Source of the DNA: Haloterrigena salifodinae
GTDB lineage: Archaea; Halobacteriota; Halobacteria; Halobacteriales; Natrialbaceae
DNA: 64,000 nucleotides
Assembly (NCBI RefSeq): GCF_003977755.1
Contig: NZ_RQWN01000005.1
Span: 186,001 to 250,000, forward strand
Reading direction: 5' to 3'
The notes under the pieces were generated by a model, which saw only the letters and a program-made list of their open reading frames with translations, did not search any database and was not told the DNA's origin. The position numbers were made by a program, and so were the translations under genes. Shown here piece by piece: positions 9,536 through 16,761 of the stretch (position 1 is its first letter; each line of letters opens with the position of its first letter).

Positions 9536-10891
9536 ATGGACCGCGATACGGTCGAACCGCAGGTCGGGACGATCCCCGACGAACGCGCCAGGCAGTGGGT
9601 CGACTACCACCACGGACTCGCCGCGCCGAGCACGTACGTCTACGAGTTCGTCTGGGACGCGACCGCCGAGGCCGTCGGGCCGTTCTGCACCGACGTCGAC
9701 GGCAACGTCCTGCTGGACTTCACGAGTCACGTCGCCGCGGCGCCGCTGGGGTACAACAACCCCGCGATCCGCGAGAAACTCGAGGCGTTCGACCTCGTCG
9801 ATCCGCTGAAGATCGCCGGCCAGGACTTCTACGTCAGCGGCGGGGGTCCCCCCGAGAATCCCGAGTTTCCGGGGCCGACCCAGTTGATGGATCGCCTGGT
9901 TGCGATGACCGACCAGTACGACATGGATCGAGTCTTCCTCTCGAACTCCGGCGCCGAGGCCGTCGAGAACGCCATCAAGATCTGCTACGCCGCGGGCGGC
10001 CGCCGCGCGTTCACCTTCGACGGGGCCTTCCACGGCCGCACGCTAGGCGCGCTCTCCCTGAATCGCTCGAAGGCCGTCCATCGCCGGGACTACCCCGAGA
10101 TTCCGGGCGTCGTCAGCGTGCCCTATCCCTCGACCGACGAAGAGTACGAGCGTTGCTGGCGTACCGACGGCCCCGGCGGCAACGTCGTCGCGGACAAACT
10201 CCACCCCGAGCGCGGCGTGATCGATCCCGACGAGGTCGCCTACCTGATCCTCGAGCCGATCCAGGGCGAGGGCGGCTACCGGGTCGCCCACCCCGAGTTC
10301 GCGCGGGACCTCGAGGCGCTTCGCGACCGATACGATCTCAGCATCGTCGCCGACGAGATCCAGTCCGGAGTCGGACGGACGGGCGAACTGTGGGCCGTCG
10401 ACCATCTCGATCTCACGCCGGACGTCATCACGGCTGGGAAGGGGCTGCGCGTCGGTGCGACGATCTCCCGATCGGACGTGTTCCCCGCCGAGAAGGGGCG
10501 CCTCTCCTCGACGTGGGGCGCCGGCGATATCATTGCCTCGCTGCAGGGCGCGCTGACGATCGATACCATCCACGAGGAGAACCTGCTGGCCAACGCCCGC
10601 GAGCGCGGCCGCCAGTTGCGGGCCGGACTCGAGGACGCCATCGCGGACGGCGACGCGCCCGGCGCCCTCGAGGTCCGGGGTCGCGGGCTGATGCTCGCCG
10701 TCGAGTTCGATACCAAGGAGCGCCGCGAGGCCGTCCTCGAGGCGGCCTTCGAGCGCGGGCTGCTCACCCTCGGCTGTGGCTACAAGACGCTGCGCCTGCT
10801 GCCGCCACTCGACGTTACCGAACGCGAGATCGATCTGGGAACGGAGCTGCTGCTCGAGGCCGTCACGGACGTCGCTCCCGTATTCGAGTGA
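9536..10891 (+). CDS. Class III (PLP-dependent) aminotransferase
   Basis: A 451-residue cytoplasmic fold-type I PLP enzyme of the 4-aminobutyrate/ornithine aminotransferase group. Visible landmarks: 'VFLSNSGAEAVENAIKI' (phosphate-binding loop), 'AFHGRTLGALSLN', 'LILEPIQGEGGY', 'IVADEIQSGVGRTGELW', and 'VITAGKGLRVGATISR' with the Schiff-base lysine. The 'STWGAGD' segment resembles the conserved GGTFGGNP loop but differs from it, so the amino donor may be unusual. Its start follows a putative operator shared with a divergent broken ester-cyclase gene. The exact substrate (GABA, ornithine, lysine or another omega-amine) cannot be fixed from sequence. Confidence 0.92.
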   Translation: MDRDTVEPQVGTIPDERARQWVDYHHGLAAPSTYVYEFVWDATAEAVGPFCTDVDGNVLLDFTSHVAAAPLGYNNPAIREKLEAFDLVDPLKIAGQDFYVSGGGPPENPEFPGPTQLMDRLVAMTDQYDMDRVFLSNSGAEAVENAIKICYAAGGRRAFTFDGAFHGRTLGALSLNRSKAVHRRDYPEIPGVVSVPYPSTDEEYERCWRTDGPGGNVVADKLHPERGVIDPDEVAYLILEPIQGEGGYRVAHPEFARDLEALRDRYDLSIVADEIQSGVGRTGELWAVDHLDLTPDVITAGKGLRVGATISRSDVFPAEKGRLSSTWGAGDIIASLQGALTIDTIHEENLLANARERGRQLRAGLEDAIADGDAPGALEVRGRGLMLAVEFDTKERREAVLEAAFERGLLTLGCGYKTLRLLPPLDVTEREIDLGTELLLEAVTDVAPVFE

Positions 10892-10976
10892 GAGCGCCGC
10901 CCTCCGGCGGCTGAATCCGCACGTCGTCGTACGAAAGCCCGTCGCTCTTCCCCCGTCCGTGCGAACACAACGTACA

Positions 10977-11327
10977 ATGATCGGCGCATTCACGGTCGGT
11001 AAGAAAGCGGTGAAGTTCGGGTACAAACGGTACGGTATTCCGGGCGCGATCGCGTCGGGCGGGATCGTCCTGGCCGGCTACGTCGCTGTTCGCCGCGCGC
11101 TGAAATCGCAAACCGGCGCCGACGACGCGACGCTCGATTCGGCCATCGACGCCGAGTCGATCAAATCGGCCGTCGAAGAGGACGGCCTGCAGGCCGTAAC
11201 CGACACGCAAACGCTCGACGACGCGATCAACCAGGACGAACTGGGATCGTCCGTCGATACGGACGACGTCCAGTCGTCGGTCTCTGATCAGACCGACGAG
11301 TTCACCGGCGAACAGAATCAGAGCTGA
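10977..11327 (+). CDS. Small haloarchaeal membrane-anchored protein of unknown function
   Basis: A 116-residue protein. Residues 1-25 are basic with an amphipathic look (MIGAFTVGKKAVKFGYKRYG), residues 22-42 form one membrane helix (IPGAIASGGIVLAGYVAVRR), and the remainder is acidic, Asp/Ser/Gln-rich and probably unstructured with a loosely repeated 'DAI...SVDTDDVQSSV' pattern. Basic N-terminus inside, acidic tail on one face of the membrane. It resembles conserved haloarchaeal hypothetical proteins; no function assigned. The ATG at 10977 begins the conserved part. Confidence 0.65.
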   Translation: MIGAFTVGKKAVKFGYKRYGIPGAIASGGIVLAGYVAVRRALKSQTGADDATLDSAIDAESIKSAVEEDGLQAVTDTQTLDDAINQDELGSSVDTDDVQSSVSDQTDEFTGEQNQS

Positions 11328-11618
11328 GACGTTCAACGGTCGACACGACCGTCGACGGGCGAGCCGATCCAACGAGTGAGCTCGAACACCGCCGATTCCC
11401 GCCTTCCGTTCTCGAGCGAGCCGATAGCTGACCCGTCCGTGGATCGATCGCTGCCGTCGCTTGCGCGGATCGGCGACGAAGGCCGGTTCGTCCGGCAACG
11501 GCAGCGGCGGTATCGGGACTCCGGTACGGACGGCGGCCGAAAACTTGAGTGATGCGGGACATGGTCACTGTGTGAACAGAACGCGCGTCTCTTTCCGAAC
11601 CGGTACCGTTCCACCGGT

Positions 11619-12269
11619 ATGCTGATCGTCGACTACCGCGTCGATTCTCCCCTTCTCATGGCGGCGCTCGACCGGGCGCCGAACACCACGGTCGACAGCG
11701 AGGAGCAGTACCTCACCGAAACGGGGGAGATCCGATGGCTCTTCTGGGCGGAGGGAGACCAGCAGTCCGCGTTCGAGGCCGGTCTCGACGACGACCCGAC
11801 CGTCACCGAACGCAAACTGCTCGTGGAGAGCGGTCCGCGGCGGTTGTACCGCGTCTTTCTGACCGATCGCGGGCGTGACGGCACGACGTTTCCGCTGTGG
11901 AGCGAACTCGACATCGTCCTGCTCGAGGCGAGCGCCACGCACGACGGGTGGGAGAACCGCATGCGAATCCCGGACAGGGAAACGCTCGCGCGGTACCGGT
12001 CGGCCCTGCGCGACCGAGACCTCGACTTCCAGCTCCGGTCGCTCTATCGGGAGGCCGACGCGGACTGCTCCGCCGAGTCCCAGTTGACCGACGACCAGTA
12101 CGCGGCGCTGGCGGCGGCGTACGACGCCGGCTACTTCGACGTCCCGCGAACGACTACGCAGACCGAACTCGCGGCGACGCTGAACATCTCCTCGCAGGCG
12201 CTTTCGGAGCGCCTGCGACGCGGGACCGCGACGCTCGTTCGGGAGGTGCTGCTACGGACCCGGTCTTAA
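11619..12269 (+). CDS. Bat-type HTH_10 transcriptional regulator
   Basis: A 216-residue regulator. The last 60 residues are the HTH_10 domain characteristic of haloarchaeal bacterio-opsin activator proteins: 'LTDDQYAALAAAYDAGYFDV' then 'TQTELAATLNISSQALSERL'. The first 150 residues are an alpha/beta sensing region related to the N-terminal part of other Bat-like proteins, with no PAS or GAF motif visible. A second regulator gene follows after a short gap, so the pair may act together. Target genes are not evident. Confidence 0.88.
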   Translation: MLIVDYRVDSPLLMAALDRAPNTTVDSEEQYLTETGEIRWLFWAEGDQQSAFEAGLDDDPTVTERKLLVESGPRRLYRVFLTDRGRDGTTFPLWSELDIVLLEASATHDGWENRMRIPDRETLARYRSALRDRDLDFQLRSLYREADADCSAESQLTDDQYAALAAAYDAGYFDVPRTTTQTELAATLNISSQALSERLRRGTATLVREVLLRTRS

Positions 12270-12325
12270 CTGCCTCAAGATTCAGGGACGCGATGCATCC
12301 GTTCGAACGGCCACTACCGATACGA

Positions 12326-12682
12326 ATGACCGATCAAACGCTCGATCGCGTGTTCTCGACGCTCGGAGACTCACGGCGGCGTCTCGTTTGCCGACACCTC
12401 GCACGCACCGACGAGCACGTCGTTTCCGTCGGGGAACTGAGCGCGTTCGTCGACGACGCTCGCACCGAACGGTCGTCCGCAACGAGCGACGACCGCCAAT
12501 CCCGAATCGCGACGCGACTGTATCACGTCCACCTGCCGGCGCTCGACGACGCGGATATCGTCGATTACGACGCGAAAAACGAGTCGGTGGCGATCGACTC
12601 GGCCTTTCCGATCGCCGTCGATCTCCTTCAGTCGGTCGACGACCGGCCCGAGCGGCCCGACGGCGTCCCGACGATCGATTGA
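12326..12682 (+). CDS. DUF7344-type winged-helix protein
   Basis: A 118-residue putative DNA-binding protein. 'LDRVFSTLGDSRRRLVCRHL' is the usual opening of the DUF7344 haloarchaeal HTH family, followed by a charged insert and the second half 'RLYHVHLPALDDADIVDYD', where the wing helix and strand lie. These proteins often sit beside Bat-type regulators, as here. An ATG at 12293 in the same frame would add 11 residues and lies about 25 nt after a TATA-like CTTAAC at 12265-12270, so the longer form is possible. Confidence 0.82.
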   Translation: MTDQTLDRVFSTLGDSRRRLVCRHLARTDEHVVSVGELSAFVDDARTERSSATSDDRQSRIATRLYHVHLPALDDADIVDYDAKNESVAIDSAFPIAVDLLQSVDDRPERPDGVPTID

Positions 12683-12689
12683 CGTCGCG

Positions 12690-13982
12690 TTACTCGCCGC
12701 GGATCTCGGTCATGTGGTCGATACGGCGCTGAACGAGGTCGGGTTTGCCGATGTCGTGGCGCACGTGGAGCCCCTCGTCGCCGGCGACCTCGAGGGCGTC
12801 CTCCGCGATTTCCTCGGCCTCGGTGATCGAGTCGGCGACGCCGACGAGGGCGAACGCGCGGGAGGTGGTCGTGTAGATGCCGTCGTCGCGCTCGTCCACA
12901 CTGGCGTAGTAGAGCACGGCGTCGCCCGCGCTCTCCTCGTCGACCTGCACCTTCGCGCCGGCCTCGGGATCGGTCGGATACCCCTCGGGGACGGCGTACT
13001 TACAGACCGTCGCCTGGGAGGCGAACTCGAGCTCCGGCGGCGCCTCGCCGTCCCGAGCCGCGGTGAGCACGTCGAGGAAGTCGGTCTCGAGGACGGGGAG
13101 GGTGTTCATCGCCTCTGGGTCGCCGAAGCGGGCGTTGAATTCGACGACGCGGGGGCCGGTCTCGGTCAGCATGAACTGGCCGTAGAGGATGCCCCGATAG
13201 TCCTCGAGGGCGTCGACGGTCGCCTCGATAATCGAGACAGCCTCGTCGTACTCGTCCTCGGTCATGAAGGGGAGGTGGGTCGTCGCGTCGGAGTAGCTGC
13301 CCATCCCGCCCGTGTTCGGCCCCTCGTCGCCCTCGTAGGCGCGCTTGTGGTCCTGAACCGCGGGCGCGGTGCGGAACTCGCCGTTGGCGACGAATGCCTG
13401 GACGGTGAACTCCTCGCCGATCAGCCGCTCCTCGAGGACGATCCGGTCGTAGTCGGACTCGCGGATGTACTCCTTGCCCTCCTCGGCGGTGACCTGATCG
13501 CCGATGACCTTCACGCCCTTCCCGCCAGTGAGGCCGGCGGGCTTGATCGCGAGGTCGCCGTCGTACTCGTCGATGAAGTTACAGGCCGCGTCCATGTCGT
13601 CGAAGGTCTCGAAGTCCGGACAGCCCGGGACGTCGTTCTCCCGCATGAACCGGCGCTGGAACGCCTTGTCCGTCTCGATCCGGGCGTCTTCCTCCTTCGG
13701 GCCGAACGGGTAGACCCCCGCGGCCTCGAGTTCGTCCGCGACGCCGGCTTCCAGCGGCGACTCGGGGCCGATGACGGCGATCGTCGCGCCGACGTCCTCC
13801 GCGTACTCGACGACGGCCTTCGGATTCGTCGTCTCGAGCGTCTCGAAGTCGGTCGCGATCTCGGCGATACCCGGATTTCGGTTCCCCGCACAGGCGTAGA
13901 GGTCGGCCTCGCTGTCCTCAAGCGCGCGAGCGATGGCGTGTTCGCGGCCACCGCCGCCGATCAGGAGCACGTTCTCTCGCAT
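12690..13982 (-). CDS. purD: Phosphoribosylamine-glycine ligase PurD
   Basis: A 430-residue ATP-grasp enzyme forming glycinamide ribonucleotide from phosphoribosylamine, glycine and ATP in purine synthesis. The N-terminal 'NVLLIGGGGREHAIARAL' nucleotide-like motif, the ATP-grasp loop 'AIKPAGLTGGKGVKVI', 'VLEERLIGEEFTVQAFV', 'DEGPNTGGMGSYS' and 'RVVEFNARFGDPE' are all present. Length is normal. It is convergent with the DUF7344 gene and leaves only 7 nt between them. Its upstream region is a 380-bp intergenic stretch with a possible membrane-protein remnant. Confidence 0.97.
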   Translation of the reverse strand: MRENVLLIGGGGREHAIARALEDSEADLYACAGNRNPGIAEIATDFETLETTNPKAVVEYAEDVGATIAVIGPESPLEAGVADELEAAGVYPFGPKEEDARIETDKAFQRRFMRENDVPGCPDFETFDDMDAACNFIDEYDGDLAIKPAGLTGGKGVKVIGDQVTAEEGKEYIRESDYDRIVLEERLIGEEFTVQAFVANGEFRTAPAVQDHKRAYEGDEGPNTGGMGSYSDATTHLPFMTEDEYDEAVSIIEATVDALEDYRGILYGQFMLTETGPRVVEFNARFGDPEAMNTLPVLETDFLDVLTAARDGEAPPELEFASQATVCKYAVPEGYPTDPEAGAKVQVDEESAGDAVLYYASVDERDDGIYTTTSRAFALVGVADSITEAEEIAEDALEVAGDEGLHVRHDIGKPDLVQRRIDHMTEIRGE

Positions 13983-14364
13983 GGTCGATAGCGGGACGCA
14001 CGAACCTGTAAGCGTTGCTCTTTCCTCGAGTCGAACCTATGCACGATCATGAGGGGTTTGGTGGCTATCGACGGCTCACGAGTTCGCCGTCCGTGACCGG
14101 TCGGCGATTCGCGTTCCGACTGACCGGCAGACACCGAATCCGGCGAGCAAGAGCGCAGTGGTCGCAACCGCGGCGATCGCTCCGTTCGTTACGCCCAGCG
14201 AAAGAAATACCGCTGCTGTGGCCGTGGTAGCCCTGTAGATCCGGTTGACATCCCAGTCCGCGAGGACGGATTGGAACGCAGGCAGATCTCAGTCGTGTTT
14301 GGTGAGAACAATACCCCTTCTGACACTCAGATGAGACGGCCTCGAGCGTTCGTTAGCGCCGTCG
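13983..14364. other. Intergenic region between purD and a broken small membrane gene
   Basis: Holds no intact gene. On the minus strand an open frame of about 70 codons (14076-14288) without a start codon encodes hydrophobic segments and is listed separately as a possible remnant. The remainder shows nothing recognisable. Confidence 0.4.
14076..14288 (-). pseudogene. Possible remnant of a small membrane protein
   Basis: The frame is closed by TGA at 14076-14078 and by an upstream in-frame stop near 14290, with no ATG or GTG at a plausible start. It encodes 'LADWDVNRIYRATTATAAVF', then two helix-like stretches around 'GAIAAVATTALLLAGFGVC', and a basic end. The helix-turn-helix hydrophobic layout is loosely like small DUF2892/YgaP-type membrane proteins. 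It may simply be chance in GC-rich DNA. Confidence 0.25.
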
Positions 14365-14575
14365 TCACTCGCCTCCATTCGGGCCGCGTCCGCTGAGGCG
14401 ATCGATCAGTTCCCACAGACCGGCGAGCACGACGGTAAAGAAGACGGCCGCAGCTAACTCGGCGGCGAATTCCGTCGGCAACGCGACTTGCGAGGTAGAC
14501 GGCAAATCCGCTCACGAAACCTCTGGCGGTCACGGTACCGATCCGCTCGAGCAGCGCAGTTCCGAGGACGAGCAT
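14365..14575 (-). pseudogene. Frameshifted copy of the small membrane protein at 16508-16717
   Basis: The first half reads 'MLVLGTALLERIGTVTARGF' and 'VSGFAVYLASRVADG', aligning without gaps to the intact paralogue. An extra base near 14460 then shifts the frame. In the next frame the alignment resumes as 'ELAAAVFFTVVLAGLWELID' and 'RLSGRGPNGGE', matching the intact 'QLAAAVFFTIVLAVPWELVD' and 'RLVGREPNDGE'. Span is 211 nt (three times 70 plus one). Upstream DNA of both copies is also similar, so the duplication covered the promoter. Confidence 0.75.
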
Positions 14576-14790
14576 ATTTCGCACTCGCTCCCACAGAAAT
14601 AGTACATTACTGACTGTACCTCGCACGTAGAACAACAGAATCTCCGCATCCTGTCGGTCGCCTCAGCGGACTGCGTCCGACCGCTCGTAGCGCGTAGCGA
14701 CACAGTATCCTCGAGCCGAAATATGCTCGGTCGTGGCTATCCGCTGTCGCGGTCACCGAGTGACGCCGGTTTCATCCGATAGTTCGGTGC

Positions 14791-14800
14791 AATTATAAAA
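14791..14800 (+). promoter_or_regulatory. TATA element of the DUF6498/PH-like gene
   Basis: AATTATAAAA ends 29 nt before the ATG at 14830, an unusually strong TATA match for this GC-rich window. Confidence 0.6.
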
Positions 14801-14829
14801 CACAGGAACGAACACGAACGCCGTAGTCG

Positions 14830-16257
14830 ATGGTCACACCGCGCACCCTCGAACGTTCTCCCTCCTGGCTGGGGTTCGCTCCCATCCTCGTTGCGAACCT
14901 GCTTCCGTTCGCTGGCATCCTCGCGTTCGGCTGGGACGCGGCGACGCTGGTGACGGTCTACGCGCTCGAGGTGGTTCTGGCGTTTCCGCTCACGGCGGCG
15001 AAGGCGCTGTTCGCCCGGCAGCCGCCGAAAATTGTCGACGACGGGGAACCTAGCGTCTCGGACGAACTGAAGCAGCGACGCGGCAGCGTGGAACTGGTAT
15101 CGTGGCTCCCGCCGGTCTACCCCCGGAACGTGCCGTTCGTCGGCACCGTCTTCACCTGGTTCGCGGGTATATCGATGGTCGTCGCGATGGCCATTAGCGC
15201 GGCGATTCCCGTCGCGGACGTGCTCTGGCGATCGGAGGTGGTGCTGAGCGTCGTCGCCCTCGTGGCCGCCACCGCGGCCGACACGTGGCGCGACTACTTC
15301 CGCGGCGGCCGCTACGAGACGGTCTCCGCCTACGAAGTCGTTCAGGCGCACCTCGGCCAGATGTTCCTTCTCGCGTTCGTCCTCATGGCAGTCGCGAGTC
15401 CCGAAGACGTCGGCGGGGTCGCGCTCCTCGCCGGATTCGTCTTCGTCAAGGTGCTCGTCGAGTGGGCGTCCTTCCGCGCGGCCCACGGCAAACCGGGACG
15501 ACTCACCGGCTGGCTCGCCGGTCCGGACGATCCGACGGAGCCGGCCGATCCGCCGGCGGTACCCGACGGCGACCCCGACGTTCGGATTTCGACCGACGAC
15601 ACCGCCGTCCTGTACACCGCCATCCACCAGACGCTCTTCAGAACCGTCTTTCTCGCACAGTGGATTCTGATTTCGTTGGTCGTCGTGCTCTCGGTAGTCT
15701 CCGGCGACGACACCCCGCTGTCGCTCACGGTCGGTACCGGCGTCGTGTTCGCGCTCCTGCTCCTGGTGATTCCCGCGGCGGAGTTCGTGGAGACCGTTCT
15801 CAGGTACGGACCGCTGGAGTACCGCCGGTACGAGGATCGACTCGTCGCGTACGATACGTGGGTCGACGAACCGCAGTGGTCCGTCCCCCTTCAGGAGCTC
15901 CGGGACGCCACGGTTGTCGTCGATCACCTCCCGGACCACCTGCTCGGGACGCGGACCTTCGACGTCACGATGGGGTGGGGCGACGACGAGTTCCAGCGGG
16001 ATCTCGGTCCCGTGGCCGATCCCGACGCGTTCGTCTCCGCGTTCGAGTTACGGATGCGGACGGCGGAACTGGACCCGATCGATCGACGGCTCGCAGGGGC
16101 CGCGGTCGTTCTCGGCGTCGGGTTCGCCGGAGCCCTCGTCCTCACGTACAGGCCGTGGACGTCGGTTATCGCGCTGCTCCCGGTCTCGTTTTTACTCCCG
16201 TTCTCGTTGGCCATCCCGTGGGGTCTCTGGAGACTGGCGTATCCGAGCCTCGAGTGA
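14830..16257 (+). CDS. Membrane protein with DUF6498-like helices and a C-terminal PH-like segment
   Basis: A 475-residue protein. Residues 1-330 hold about eight membrane helices in a DUF6498-like arrangement ('FAPILVANLLPFAGILAFGW', then 'DYFRGGRYETVSAYEVVQA', a typical family motif between helices). Residues 330-425 are soluble and resemble a bacterial PH-like domain: 'RYEDRLVAYDTWVDEPQWSV', 'LQELRDATVV', and a long acidic strand pair. Two more helices end the protein ('LAGAAVVLGVGFAGALVLTY'). Function unknown; it stands between an intact and a broken copy of one small membrane gene. Confidence 0.75.
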   Translation: MVTPRTLERSPSWLGFAPILVANLLPFAGILAFGWDAATLVTVYALEVVLAFPLTAAKALFARQPPKIVDDGEPSVSDELKQRRGSVELVSWLPPVYPRNVPFVGTVFTWFAGISMVVAMAISAAIPVADVLWRSEVVLSVVALVAATAADTWRDYFRGGRYETVSAYEVVQAHLGQMFLLAFVLMAVASPEDVGGVALLAGFVFVKVLVEWASFRAAHGKPGRLTGWLAGPDDPTEPADPPAVPDGDPDVRISTDDTAVLYTAIHQTLFRTVFLAQWILISLVVVLSVVSGDDTPLSLTVGTGVVFALLLLVIPAAEFVETVLRYGPLEYRRYEDRLVAYDTWVDEPQWSVPLQELRDATVVVDHLPDHLLGTRTFDVTMGWGDDEFQRDLGPVADPDAFVSAFELRMRTAELDPIDRRLAGAAVVLGVGFAGALVLTYRPWTSVIALLPVSFLLPFSLAIPWGLWRLAYPSLE

Positions 16258-16507
16258 TCGATGTCGAGTGGTGGATCGATCCTCGAGGTTTCGATCCGCA
16301 CTCGAGGAACGCGGAGCAACAGCCGGTGACGACGCGAACTGACGGGTCTCGAGCGTCCGTCGATCACTCGCCAGTCGAGCCCGGCGACAGCCACGGACCG
16401 TCGGGGACTCACAGCGAGCATCACGGCCGCTTCGAGTCTATCGAGGAACGCGGCTTCGAGTACGAACCCTCCGATATCGGTGGCTCGTCACCCTGAGCGC
16501 AGCGACG

Positions 16508-16717
16508 TCACTCGCCGTCGTTCGGTTCGCGTCCGACGAGTCGATCCACCAGTTCCCACGGTACGGCGAGCACGATGGTGAAGAAGACGGCCGCAGCTAA
16601 CTGGGCGAAGAGTCCGTCAGTGACGCGAATCGCGAGATAGCAGGCCAGACCGCTCACGAGACCCCTAACGAGTAGAGTACCGACCTGTTCGATCGACGTG
16701 ATCCCGAGTGCGGGCAC
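16508..16717 (-). CDS. Small two-helix membrane protein, 69 aa
   Basis: Residues 8-30 (IEQVGTLLVRGLVSGLACYLAI region) and 36-55 ('LAAAVFFTIVLAVPWELVD') are membrane helices; the C-terminus is short and polar. It is the intact paralogue of the frameshifted gene at 14365-14575, and both copies have an AT-rich upstream stretch ('ACTATTACATTATTGATC' here). No known function. It may be a conserved haloarchaeal small protein. Confidence 0.65.
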   Translation of the reverse strand: MPALGITSIEQVGTLLVRGLVSGLACYLAIRVTDGLFAQLAAAVFFTIVLAVPWELVDRLVGREPNDGE

Positions 16718-16761
16718 ATCCTGTATTCGGCTCTGAATACTATTACATTATTGATCTAATT

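Noticed and set aside
11302-11614. Minus-strand frames between the small membrane protein and the HTH_10 gene
   Set aside because: Composition is Arg/Ser-rich and without any motif, the usual pattern of shadow frames.
12714-13991. Long plus-strand open frame over purD
   Set aside because: It is antisense to a clearly recognised PurD gene and has an unnatural Val/Arg-rich composition.
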